A stretch of 64,000 nt of DNA from Anarhynchus alexandrinus (Eukaryota; Chordata; Aves; Charadriiformes; Charadriidae). Made by a program: the position numbers and the translations under genes. The notes under the pieces are model-generated. The model was not told the origin of the DNA. It saw only the letters and a list, made by a program, of their open reading frames with translations, and made no database searches. Every line of letters begins with the position of its first letter. Within the stretch, counting starts at the first letter, position 1. The stretch is taken from the NCBI GenBank assembly GCA_008711295.1, contig VUYV01000053.1, positions 2,451,213 to 2,515,212 on the forward strand, given 5' to 3'. Positions 41,501 to 54,550 of this stretch are shown one piece after another.

Positions 41501-43172
41501 CAGAAAAGAGTCACTGCATTCAAGGTGCAAGACAGGGCTCTGGAAATTGCTTTGCAGGGCTATAAGGGTTGGTTGGTTGCTTGAGGTGGTGTAACAGGAG
41601 AATTCTCTTCCTTGTACACCTCCTGCACTGTGAGGCAGGAAGAGGCCCAAAAGCATGACGTCCAGACGTGTCACCAGGACTGAGGCCAGAAGCTCATCCA
41701 TTCCCAGCATCAGGCTGTATTTCACAGGAGATGATACAATCTGTATGAACCAATAAACCTCTGCAAAGCAAAGCAACATTTTGTTTTGTACTCTGCAACT
41801 GTGATGCTTTACAAAGTCAACTCCACAATTGCCAAATGTCTTCTTGCAAGATCTCAGACCTTTCCCTCCCACTTTTTTGTAATCAAACCTTATTACCTTT
41901 ATCACAGGGAAAACCAAGCTGCTGAGAAGCCTCAAGCAGAAGCAAACAGGAAAGGGCAAGACAAGTACTCTTTCTGGGTACCAGAGCTAAGCCACTTTCT
42001 GCCTTAGTCATCCTCAATGTGAGTGCTTGTCTCTGGTCTTCCCATTTCCCACCTTTCCTTTCCATACTAGATTTACTGTCTAAACAAAATACCCTCTTTG
42101 CTGCCTCCAGCGACATGCCGACTTCTCTTTAAAACCATTTAGAGGCTCACCATCCCTTCTGGCGTGAAATCCTCACCTTTGCTTTCAAGCTTCCACATGC
42201 CATGGCACCCGCCTGCTTTCCTTCTCTGGTTTCCCTCGACCCCTTTCACTCTTAGTCCCTGTTTTTCTTTTGTGGATTCTCCTTGCAGTGCTTTCTCACC
42301 TGTACTTACTTGCCTAACACAAATTCGTATTCCTCTTTTACTCATGTAACAAGCAAATTCCACCAACACGTGGACTGTCACTGGACGCTGATGCTAGGGT
42401 GCACTCAGTAGCTCACAGCATTGAGCAAACTATCGATGGTAAGACGACAATGAAGGGAGAAGACAACAGAAAGGATGGGAAGGGGAAATGGTTAAATAAA
42501 GGGTGAAAGTATTGTGAGCAAGCAATAACCACGCAACATGAAGAGAATCTGGGAGAAGCTGAACTTTCAGACTAGGAAGAGTTAGCGAATGATAGGGAGA
42601 GTGGATTCAGACATGGACACTTAATTTAAAAGAAAAGGACAAGAATACAAAAATTAATCTATTTTCATATTAATAAGCTTGAAGTTACTAATAGGGTGAA
42701 AAAGATTGTAAGCAACCTTTGCCAGCTTTACACTGGTAATATATGACTGTTTAGAACAGATTCTCAACACTCCCCATAAAAATGGGAACAAAGTCCTTTT
42801 ATCTGAAGAAATGTCCTACTGGGGTGAAAGAAATTAAGAACACCGAGCCGACAGTTTAGGATCTAATTCTCATGACTAATTACACAGCCATCTCTGTTTT
42901 TCCTACACATATTTCTAGCTGAGGGGCATTGGTGTGAAGTTTATTACTAGAAGGGCATTCATTGTGACTCTTGCTACACCCAAACACTGCCCCTGGCACC
43001 TTCCCCCTGCCTCACTCACTCGATGACAGAGAAAATCCAACGGCCTATTTTAAGGTCATGGCTCAGGAAGGCATTCTCACCACATTTTTAATATATAACT
43101 CAGAAGGATGTTAGCACTGTATGTTTTTAATCTCTAAGTTAATACAACACAAAATTATATTAAAAGACCATT

Positions 43173-43285
43173 ATGTTAGGAGGCACAGTGAGGTTAAGAA
43201 ATGTTGGACTGAAGTTGCTGCACATCCAGGCTCCTGACCTGCATCACGACACAGTCTTTAGCTACACGACTGCACACTTGCCCTC
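43173..43285 (+). repeat. MIR/L2-tail-like ancient repeat relic, copy 1
   Basis: AGGAGGCACAGTGAGGTTAA, CATCCAGGCTCCTGACCTGC and TCTTTAGCTACACGACTGCA correspond to the GAGGCACAGAGAGGTTAAG, CCAGGAGTCCTGACTCCCAG and CTCTAACCACTAGACCACACTGC blocks of an old amniote repeat. Confidence 0.48.
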
Positions 43286-43464
43286 TGAGCCTCTACACAA
43301 TATTTCTTTGTCTCCCTTATTCAGTGTGGCCCAGTCTTTATTTCCTGAACACTACTCAAAATCTGTGCTGAACACGGAATTATCAATTTTCTAAAGATTT
43401 TCTTCATGGCGTTATCTTGCTTTTTTATAAACGGCCATGAGTTTGATTTCTCAATCACCACCTG

Positions 43465-43580
43465 AGGTGAAGTGATGGTATCACTCCCTATATTACAGAT
43501 GGGAAACTGAGGCAAGAGTGTTAAAGGTGTGCACTGCCTGTAGGAAATCAAGCAGAGAAGGCTGGCACTTGAATTTTCAA
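43465..43580 (+). repeat. MIR/L2-tail-like ancient repeat relic, copy 2
   Basis: TATTACAGATGGGAAACTGA followed by GGCAAGAGTGTTAAAGGTGT and AAATCAAGCAGAGAAGGCTGGC aligns with the same core (TTTACAGATGGGGAAACTGA, then GGCACAGAG). It is in the same orientation as the relic about 190 bases upstream, so the two may be parts of one broken element or separate insertions. Confidence 0.58.
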
Positions 43581-45426
43581 AGTCATGAGTACAACACAGA
43601 CCTTAATGATCCAAAGAAGATCTCTACTGGCTTTAGATGCATCTTTGAGCATTCAGCATGCCTGAAAATCAGTTTCCACACGGAGAAAAAGCAGAACATA
43701 CAATACATCAATGTCCGTATCACAAATCTCTGCTGCTTCCATGTCTAGTATAAAGCCTGAGGCTTGCCATTCTCTGTGGGAACCGAGAACAGGCAAGTGA
43801 GGTGACATTCATTTTGCCAGCGGGTTTTGCAAGTATCTATTATGCAAAGTGGATTGGTGAGATGACGGTCCTCAGTTCACGCCCAAGTTTTGCAAGGAAA
43901 TGTATTTAGTGGTCACAGACCCTTAACCTCCAAGCCCTATTCCTCTGCAGCCAGATTTCTTCTGCCCTCATGCTTGTCCTGTTCCCACTTCTCACACACC
44001 TATCTCTGCTCTGTGCCTTCATCCCTACATTTCCCTGCAGGCTCCTTATCCCAAACGCTCCCTTTTCCCACTCCTTCCCTCTTTTTGACCCTACTTTCTC
44101 ACCTGCCTTTTCCAGGCTCCTGGTGCCTGCTGTGTTTCAGCTCCCAGTTCCCTGCTGCCTCCTGTTCCTGGCCTCTTTGCTCAACCAGCCCTCAAATGCT
44201 CAGTCTACAGCTCCCACATCCAGTTTTAAGCTCCACAAATTTCTCAACGGATTTCTTCTGCAGTCCAGCACAGGTCCTGATCGCTGCTTTATCCTTCTAC
44301 ACCCAGATTTGCAAAAAGAGAGTCTCCCTCATTCCCAGTTTCCAGTTCCAAATCTGGTGCCACAGAAACTTTTGGCAAAATGTGAAGTCTGGATTATGTA
44401 CAAGGTGGAGAGTATTTCAGGTCACATAGATAAACTTTAACTGAAAGCAATAAACACCAGGAAATCTGATCATAAGCAGTGATTCCAGATCAACCTTTTC
44501 TGGTTTCACCATCAACCTGTCCACCCTGTAATTAGACCCTGAATACGCCCCTTTCACTGACGTATTAAAAGACAAATTCAAAATGTTTAGATGATAACTG
44601 TTGTTATGAAAAGGAGTATACTATAAAAAAAACCCCACCAAATTAATGAGTAGAAAAAGCTTTAGTGTAAGCATAAGGTCCAGCCTGGAGCTTGGATGAT
44701 CCTTTTGGATGAATCTATAGCATTGCTAACATGCGATTTTGTAAAAGTAATAAGAAAAATCTGATGTATCAATGAAATTTATCACTACTAGATCAATACA
44801 CAACATCTCAACCTTCTATTCACATTCTTTTTTCACTCTTGCTTACAACTGATATGAACTGATATAACTTTTGGGGCAGACTCCCATGTCCGACTAACAA
44901 AAAGGCAGGGGGAAAGCACATGTGGTCTAGCAACCAAAAAATGTTTAAGAAAAACCCTGGAACCCTTCCAGGCTCACAGTCGTAGAGCTGCACACGGTTC
45001 AAATCCTGCTTGGTCCTATCTGTGTAAGTGTGGACTGATTGCAGGACTGAGACACGTACTATTTGCATTTGGCAAGAGTCCAACATTTGAAACACTAAAA
45101 AGCAGTCTCCATTTCTGTGCTTCCCCGTTTTTTCTTGAACCGCTAGATGGCAGTTCCCCATTTACAAACGAGGGCTCTCGTTACCTGTTTGCTCCTGCCC
45201 GGCAGCTGTGTCAAGCACAGTTGAGGCACGCATCTGCCTTTGCACGTCGTCTGCAACACAGACTTCTTGTGGAGCTGTCAACAAGAGTGGCTCTGGGCCA
45301 GCGTCCTACCTGAAGGATATACAGCTTTGCACTTCTAAATGACGACAGAAGAATTTTCCACAAGCACCCTGAAGGGTGCTAAATACTAAACACAGCCCTT
45401 ATCGACAAGAGAGGTTCTCCACGTCA

Positions 45427-45732
<306 letters not shown>

Positions 45733-48700
45733 TTACTCCTGGGACTATGATTTTCTGCAGTATGATTTCCATGAACAACTTAGTGATTGTGTCGTAGCCC
45801 CTTGTGAACAAGTGTCAACATCAAAAACCCTGTGTCCCTACTGCAAACCACAAAACATGGTCATCTTCAAGGGAGTAATTTACACTGAAAGACCCAGCGG
45901 CAGCACGATGATAAAGAGCTCTTCGCAGAGCATAATAAGATGAATACGCTCACGAGGAAAGCCTATTTCTGCCTCTTTAAACCATGCCTTTTAATGTCCC
46001 GTGTCCTCAGAGCTTGAATGTCTGCTAGCACCACAGAGCCCACACGCATACACCTCCTGTTTGTCTATTAAAAACCCCCAAACCTAGATCTATATCATAT
46101 GCTAATGCCCCTTAACTAAAAGAGAATGAAGAGATTTTCTTTTAACTCCAGAATGACAATAACAAGAAGGCCAGTTACTCTGTGTTGCTGTTACTATAAA
46201 AGTGGTCCTCATGGTACGTCCTCCAGTATTTTGACCCATGTAATATTAAAGAGCCAAACTTTTACCACTTCCCTTGGGAGCTAGCTCGATAGATGATCAC
46301 CTCTGCCAAAACACATTCAGCTTCAATTTCCTATTTCTTAACTTCATCCCATCGCACCTCATTATAATCACAGGAATCACCTCGGCAACCCCTTTTCTGC
46401 CTGGGGGAAATCCTTGGCCCAGTGAAGTCTACAGCAGCCCCCTACTGAGTCCAATAAGGTCTTTTAGGGGCTGCCATTTCTTCAAGACGAGAGCACCTCC
46501 CAGCACCTGAAGTGAAAGTGGAAGGACGAACCCCAAAGACCCCCCGCTAGTCAATCAGCAGCTCACAGCGTTGTGTGAGCAGAGTGAAGGAGCTCGGGAG
46601 CGGCAGGATTAAACGTTGGGGTTTTTAACCATGCAGATCACAAAACATTTTGCTAACTCAATTAAAGGAAAGCTGATATGCAGTCAATGAACACTAGAAA
46701 ACCCTGTCATATTGAACAGATGCTGTATATAAGGGACAATTCCCAAAAGCTAGGCACAAATAAAATATTTAAAACCCCAAAGCAGACCTCATTTAAGCTA
46801 TTTTGTTTACAATCTACCTGCCGAATGAACAAATTGAAATGACAAATCTAAATTAATTGGACATCCACTCAGAGCTTTCCTTTGGTGTAAGCTGAGTCTT
46901 CCCTAGCAGATGTCCAAAACTCTGGGGAAAAGGAAATGGACTGGCTAGATTTCTGCACTTAGGAAATTAAATGGAAATCTATTTAAAAATCATCTAGCAC
47001 AGTGAAATCTGAATTTAGAATTGCAGAACACTCTTCTGTGTATGGGGCTAAAAATGAGATGTGTTCCATGCTTTTTACAGGGTTGTATTTCTTTTTTAAT
47101 TTTGTGGAAGGAAAAAGGAAAGCCTAACACTTTATTGAGGTGTCTGCACAAGCAAGTCCAAGTCTGAGAGCACTGGTTCCATGGATTTTCCTTGCAGCCC
47201 TCTTTCAAAATAATGCCATCCCAGCTTCTTCTATGCACAAGCGGAAAACTTGCCCAGCCTTTACTTAGAGCATGTGGAGCCCCAAAGGGGCAGAGATGAT
47301 CCAAAGACAGCTGTTTCTACCCTGAAGAGGAAAACAGGCAGAGAAATAAATGGGTGGTGGGGAGCTGAATGCATGCATGCAGGAGTGAGCGTGTCCATGA
47401 ACGTGTGCCAGCCAGCCCTCACCCAGCGCTGGTCTGGCTTGCACGCTGGTCATTTACACAGGACACAGGAAATCGTACTGGTTGGCAACCCCGAGTGACT
47501 ACCGTAACAGTGCCCGTGGTCAGATTTAGCACGTTACTTTACGCTGTAGTGGCAAAAGTGGACTAAGTAGACATTTTTAACATGACAAAACAAACAAAAC
47601 AAAAAATGTAAAACAATATGAGAAAGCATCATGGCTCCAACTTTTGGTTTTTTTGACGCTATTGTCACATATTTAGCTTGCAATACTGTGAGTAAATAAC
47701 TAAAAGTCATGCTGAACATTTTTCACACATTTTGCTGCCGACTGGAAAACTTAGATCTCAGTAAAGTGTATCAGTGCTCCATATACCTGGGAACTGCCAG
47801 GAATGCAAGAAAGGGAGTCCAGAAACCTGCTCCTGTTGCTTTACTAAGCTACCAGGGGTGAAGTGCAGGAGCACAGGGCATGGGCTGGGTCACCAAACGT
47901 GGCTATCAACAGAAGCCTATCTGCGATGAGGTAAACATCTCAATTTTTCAAGGAGAATGAAGAGAATTCCCCAGTAGAGGCAAGCACTTCAGCCTTCTCT
48001 GAGAAATTAAACCAAAACATTTCCCTTCCCCCAGCACCCCCATAGCCTGCCCAGGTGTGCCCAGCGGTTGTGCTCTCCCTAGGGGTGTGAGATGCCCCAA
48101 AGCATCTCTTTGCTATCCCTCATTCAGAGTAAGGGCTTAAAAAACCATCTCCATCATTAGTGACCAGTTTATTATTTATTTTGGGATTGTCTCCTCTCAG
48201 TCTTCTCTGCTGGAGTCGTTCCAGTTTGTACAAATAACCACATTTTTGTAGGACTAGAACTGAGGGCTCAGGTTCTCCTGTGCCCAGGAAAGTGTCCTCC
48301 CTCAAAGGGTGTCCCTCTCCTGGGCCCAAAGGTGGGTGTGGAGTGAGGAGGAAGGGAGAGCTGTATTTTACAGTTTGGCAACTGCAAATTCTCAAGACAA
48401 TTCCCACACTGTACCTTATTCTGCAAACCAGGAAAATATATAGATTGCTCAGTATCCAAACTTTAGTAAAAGCAAACACGTTTATAGGAACGTGGAGCAC
48501 GAGGTCTTAATACTGTTTAAATATAAACGTAAAGTTAAAGGCAGCTGTAAAGCCACCACAGTTGTCTGCGGTGCTCGCCAAAGTACCAGATGCTGCTGCA
48601 GCAAAATTTCCGAGCGAGTACAGTAGGACAGATGGTATGACATCACCTGACAACATTCTTAGGACAGAAATGTTTATTTTGATATTGCAATGTGTGATTA

Positions 48701-51339
48701 TTTTCTCCTTATGTTGCTGCAATTCCTATGCTAAGTACAATCATTACTAGCCTAATTAGATATGGCATATTTCTACGAACTAACAAACGATAATATATTA
48801 GGAGCAGGGTAAATGGATACTGAAATGATCCCTATCATTTTTATATAAACATACTCCATGACAGGAATTTGTGCATGGATAAAAGCAAAGCAGCTAAGTT
48901 TTATGCCTATATTTTTGAGCCCATTAGTGTCTGAAAAGCTTGAAAACATCCTCATTACATTGAGAATTCACTGTTCTTTTAAACTGAGTATTCCAGAGTC
49001 ATTGAAGTACATTAGGTGCTGAGGAATTTACTCATGCTACAGCATTTAAAGGATTTGCATCCGGCATTGAGGTATTAACGTGCTTTAGGCGCTGTAAACC
49101 ATCATAGGTCAAATTCTGTATTTTCTCAGGATAAAAACTACGTGAAAATACAGAGAATGTTTTTAGCTATGTCTTCAGTGTCTGCATTACACGACATGCC
49201 CTGGAGATGGCTGCCTCTTACTGAGCTCCTTTCCTTAAAAAAATTCTAACTATCCAAAGAATGCAGTAAAGCCATGAAATATGACTGTTGTCAAATAATA
49301 CCACGAGAAAAATTATAATCCACTTAGGAATTTAAAAGAACCAAGACAAATTGCCAATGGCAGGGGATGCAAGCATTTAAGCTGGTGCAGAACAAAGACA
49401 AATCACCTACGTTTGTTTTATCAGCCAGCATATATATTTGTAACAGCTCCTCACCAATTATGCGCTTATATTCTAAGGCAAGAGCCTTTCTGGTCCATGA
49501 AACGCAGGTTTGCAAATTGCTACAGCTCTCTCTGCCGCATCCCTGTGCTTCCCCACACCTGTGGAGCTAACGCCAAGCCTTGACAAGCCTGTATAGGACC
49601 AAGTTTTTTATTAAATAGCGGTGGCCAAGATGCACATGGCAGCAAAGCCAACCCTTCCACACTCCTGGTGCAGGCGAGCTGGGCAGGCAGAGCTGCTGGG
49701 GTACCTGCTCCCTCGCTGCTCTGGTCCATCGGGGCTGCGCAGCCCTACACAACCGTGCTGAGCAGCATGTGGAGGGCGAGTAGCTCCCCGGGCTCTGCCG
49801 AGGCTGGGTGACATGGATGTGAAGCAAGGTGGAAGGCAGGTGGCCTGAGAGAGGGCCCTCGGCAGCTGCTTCTGCGAGGATGACCTCGCTCGCCCTCCCG
49901 CTGCACCCAGGGGCACAGCCATGATTTAGCCTCCCCCTGAATCGTTCTCGCATGCTTGGGAGTCATTCCCACACTGGTGCGGGTGGTGTGAGCTCCTCTG
50001 CAAGCACCCCTGGCCCCGCAGCGGGACCGCGAGCTGGTGGCTTGCAGGACCTCATACACTGGTGGGATGGTTGAGCAGGACAGGGAGAAGGCAGCACCCC
50101 GCTGCCTTGTCTGCCCTGCGCCACCAAATAACAGCACCTTGCTAGCTGGGCTGCTTCATGAGACCTGTAGGTTCCTGCAAACTTCAAGCGTAACAACCAC
50201 GAGGGTGAGGGAGTCCATATCAGTACTTGCAGCAACAAACCCCTATGAGAAAATACCATGGGGAGAGGCTGGCAACTTGAACAGCTCGTAGTCTTGTGTG
50301 CCCAAACTCCACCACGCAAAGGAGAAGTACATTAAAAAGGCTCTGCTGCAGGTCTTCTCTCTTCCTGACATGGAGGGACAGCCTCTTGGCTCTCTTTGGA
50401 CCAAATACATTCTGTACTGGAGGTCAGAAGGACTACTGCTGCAGCTCAGAGGGACGGGTGAGTGGAAGGCAGGTGGGACAGCCTGTGCTTTGGCTGAAAT
50501 GAGAGAGAAAACAGCACTGCTCCAGTGCCTGGCACCGTGCAATGATTCCTTCCGCACCTCCACAGACCGGTCCAACCCATCTTTTAAAAACGCACCGCTG
50601 CCTGTGCAGCAACTGCGCTTTTGGAGGAAAAAGGAGCCAGGTGGGTGGATTGATTAAAAAACAATCACTGGTATATCAGCAGTCTACACGCGGCTCTAAC
50701 CTGTACCCTACCCAGCCTCAGCTGTGCTGTCTCGCTGTATCTTGTAAATCTGATGCTGTTTAATTTCCTGCTGATGTAAGAAAATCACTTTGTCTGCCAA
50801 CAATTTTTCTTATTTCTACCAAAACACTAGTAACTGCATATTTCATTCCTGTTGCTGTTGTCCTCCACTGAAGCAGATAGGGAGTTATATTTATAACATT
50901 TTAATGCTATGACTGGAGTCTGTACCAACTCCTGTTATTAAGGTTTTTAACACTTTCATGTGGAATGTTAATCGAACTTTCCATGCTTGTATGCTACAGT
51001 ACAACCACACGGTCAACCTAGACTTTCAGGGACCTCCACCCTTTCAGACGCCTGCCTGGATCTGCTCAGGGATTGAATCAGGGATCTGAAGTAAAAGGAC
51101 ATCTTTGGCTGCTTTATGGTTGCAGAAATGGGGAGGTAGGTGACGAGCGAGGGCAGTGCTCAGCCCTGACACATTAGCATGTCCCAGCACTTCCCGGCTA
51201 CTGCCACAGGAGTGCCAGTGTGAAACTGGGACTTGGTGGTTGGGCAAGGTGCTCGCGCTACACTTTCATCAGTTTTCCTGCAACACTGAAGATGCATCCT
51301 TCATTTCTGGCCTGTCTGATTTGAGACCCTGCAGTCCCA

Positions 51340-51590
51340 ATTCCAGAAGTGCTGAGTGCTCAGATGGGAAAATTATGCCTGAATATAGGAAGCTCTCAAT
51401 AACGCTAAGTATTCTGCAAAATCAGGCTCATGACAAATCAAAGTGGACCCTCAAAATCAGTGGGCCATTCATTCTTTTGCACCTGAACTTCTTGGTTTGT
51501 CAAATGTGAGTAATAATGCTCCTTCATCTAAAAAATGACTGCACTAATACATCTGTGAAATGCAAATGGGAGGAATTATTAATGCCGTTT
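51340..51590 (+). repeat. Probable composite of ancient amniote repeat relics
   Basis: GTGCTGAGTGCTCAGATGGG, TCTGCAAAATCAGGCTCATG and CCCTCAAAATCAGTGGGCCA, then GTCAAATGTGAGTAATAATG, resemble consecutive blocks of an old amniote repeat (GTGCTCAGCACCT, AATCAGGCC, and the CTGTAAAATGGGGATAATAATAC tail). Strongly decayed. Confidence 0.4.
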
Positions 51591-53581
51591 GGAGGAGAGG
51601 TTAGACAGTGCACAGCGAGCAGGGCACAGGGCCACGCATTTCAACAACAGAAGAAAACAAACTACTGAATAGTTGCTTATCAAAGGAGGGCCATCTACAT
51701 CTACACTCAATGAAGCAGGAACAAATAAACATGTGAGCATATAATTAACTGCTGCATTGTAGAGCAGACGCACCAGGATATTTCCCAACTTCTGAGAGCT
51801 TGACTTTGCAGCCCAGCTAAGCAATTTTGGGGTAGGTGTAGGGGGTGGGGGAAACTGCAGTGCAATGAGACGGGAAAACGTGGGGCAGAGGCACAGCCAA
51901 GGCACGAAGCCGCTTGGGGCGAGCGCGAGGGCGGATGCTTGGGGTTCAGCACACAGGCAGGGCAGGCAGCATGGGGGAGATGCACAGCCGTAGCCCACCG
52001 CACTGCTAGTGCCAGCCCAACCCACGCATCCCCCCACTCCTCCTCCCCGCGGGAACAGCACAGCGCTGTGCAAGGCTGTGGGAGGCAGAGGGCCCCCCAC
52101 TGTGATGACCCCCCCCTGATTTTATGGCTCTCCTGGGCTCATCGCTGGGGCTGTGTGCCCGGGCTCTGCTCCAGCTACCCCACAACCCCACTCACTCACT
52201 CCTTCCCTCTTCCTCAATTTCCCATTTCCCTGGTCAGACCCGAAGCCCTGTGTAACGCCGGGTAACTACCCCTACCCGGGCTATTTTCTGCACCCAGACT
52301 CTGTGAGTGCGGGCCGGGACACGGGCAGGGCCCGGCAGAGGGAGCTACCATGGCTGCTGGCGCCGGCACTCCTCTTCAGTTATGCAAAAGCAGCACTTTT
52401 AATTTTGCTGGGAAATTTCCGGCAGCAGTGGCGGGTTTTGAGAAAAGGGAGAGAGCGTGTGTGCCGGCAGTGGTGAGTGAGCACAGTCAGGGCCTGGTGG
52501 TCTTTCCACCCATCCTCGGTGCTTAACGTGGGCCGACTTCAAGGAATAAATTGTGCTCGGTCTCTCTACCCACTCCACCGCGTTTTCACCCCACGACACT
52601 CCTTGAGAGCCCATGTCCTGACCCTACAACCGGGCTGGGGGAGCTGGCCCAGGCTGTCCACCACATCTCCACGTGGTCCTCCCGGGAATGTCACCAGCCG
52701 GGAGGTCTGCTGTGATGCTGCCATTTCAAGATTGGAGCCTGTGTCAATACTGGACCCCCTTAAAGTGGTTTCTTGGCACTTCTAACTACGGACACCTGAA
52801 TATGAACATTTTACAGAGTATGACATTTGCTTCCCAGGGCCAGCACATAGCTCTCCTGCACTGTAAAATAAATGACCCTTGCATTTAGTTAAACCTTGTC
52901 TGAATTCATATTATAATGACCTCAAATCCTGAGTCTGGCACTCCAAGATGTTCATCCAAACATGGGTTTGCTTCCTTGCACTTTTACATCACAAAGATGC
53001 TAAACCTTACAACTGAAATGCTGAACTGCCTTTTATACTGTTTACAGGGGATACGGAAAGGATAAACAATGCTTGTAACAATGGATTTGTTCAAAGATGG
53101 AGGGCTTCTTTTGAAAAGATCTCATTTATTTTTCATCACTTAGGTGGTTTGATTAACTTTGGTGAATTTTACTGCATTTGGCTAATGATGGCAGGCTGTT
53201 TTTATGGCCCTTGAGCAATTGCTTTCACTTTCTGGTTCTCAGGCACAATTCTCCCTGGGCTCACAAAGCCCTTTTACAACAACAATAAAACCTGAATTAA
53301 AACATAAAGAATATTTTATTTCTTCACCACTTTTTAAAATACATTTTGAAATTTGGACCTAACACAATCTGACAGTTTGGATAGGTGGATTAATACTGAA
53401 AATGCCCATCAGCCATGTTCTTTATAGCCCTATATAGATATTTTCAGATGTAAAGCTGTCTGAAGTACTTGCAGTCAAAATGAATGTGGCAGCAAGAGTA
53501 AGAAACCTCAGAGGAAGAGAAGAAAGGGCTTTTTTTGTTGGGTGGTGGCAGGACTTTTTTCCTGATTGGAAAGCAAGCTTG

Positions 53582-53612
53582 AATATATATATTTATATAT
53601 ATAAATAAAATA
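53582..53612 (+). repeat. (AT)n microsatellite
   Basis: AATATATATATTTATATATA followed by TAAATAAAATAA, an interrupted AT dinucleotide tract. Confidence 0.8.
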
Positions 53613-54411
53613 ATTGGAATTATTACCATTTCAGTGTTATAGTCTTTGAATTTTATAGCTACTTGAGTAACAGTCAATTGCTTAGATCCCTTCTAATCTG
53701 CTTGCATACTCAGTTTATATTTGTTAGGGAACACGGGATTACTTGGTTTAAGCATTTGTCCTGAACTTTCACAGAACCACTACAGTAAAAATGGAAAGCC
53801 CCCACCAAGGAAAACCTGTCTTGAAAGCAACAGATGGGTACATAAACTTGTTTATCTGTTCACAATATAGTTATATAGAGTAGGCAATAATTAAACTAAA
53901 ATGCTGATGCTTAGGCCTACAAGGGCAGCTTCTATGCACCATTTAGGAATTGTACTTGAGCACAAAATGCCAGAAAAGGAAAATACAGCTTGACATTTGT
54001 AAACTGAATTGATTTTCGTGTAAAAGGAGGAGTAATTTTACCCATCCTTAACTGCAGAGTCAGTATTCCCAGATTTTGTAACTGTGCCACCTTATGTCTC
54101 CCAGACTGTCTTCTGCCATGCAGAGTTACAGTGAGGGTTGCTTATTGTTTCCTTTCTATAATTTTTTCTTTTGTAAATGGAACAATTTTGTAGCTAGGCA
54201 AGGGAAAAAAGTCAACAGCCCTCCACAAGTGACAGGACTCTAAGGAGCACATTTCCGACCCACCAGAATGCCCACTCTAAATTAACATAACTGCCTGGCA
54301 TTGAGGGGCTTTTGTACTTTTAAACACCAATTGCCATTGGAAGAACCCCAGAAATGTTTAAGGCACCACTTCTACAATGAATTCCCTGTGGGTGGACCTT
54401 TGTGTCCATGT

Positions 54412-54550
54412 ACAGTCCCATTGAAGTCGCTGGGAGTCACCATGGGCAGACAGACCTAAATTTCTAATTGCTGTACAGGAATATAGACTGCAAGGGGCCT
54501 CCCAGGATCATCGAGTCCTGGCCCCAGGTGCCATGTCAAATAACTCTTTT
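54412..54550 (-). repeat. Ancient repeat relics, including a probable CR1 tail in reverse
   Basis: AGACTGCAAGGGGCCTCCCA followed by GGATCATCGAGTCCTGGCCCC (54485-54525) is the reverse of a CR1-type 3' end (consensus GGAAGGGACCTCTAGAGATCATCGAGTCCA). About 65 bases before it, CAGTCCCATTGAAGTCGCTGG matches the CCCATTGAAGTCAATGGG core of another old amniote repeat. Both are short. Confidence 0.5.

Noticed and set aside
41381..41959. 192-codon minus-strand frame in the 11.3-kb TEAD1 intron, the longest in the window
   Set aside because: It is in TEAD1 orientation but has no known domain, no matching splice phase and no sign of a mobile element; length alone is not enough.
43890..44440. Two overlapping plus-strand frames of 179 and 156 codons rich in Ser, Pro, Leu and Phe
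   Set aside because: Both are open because the strand is C/T-rich; translation in two registers of the same tract shows the same low-complexity character.
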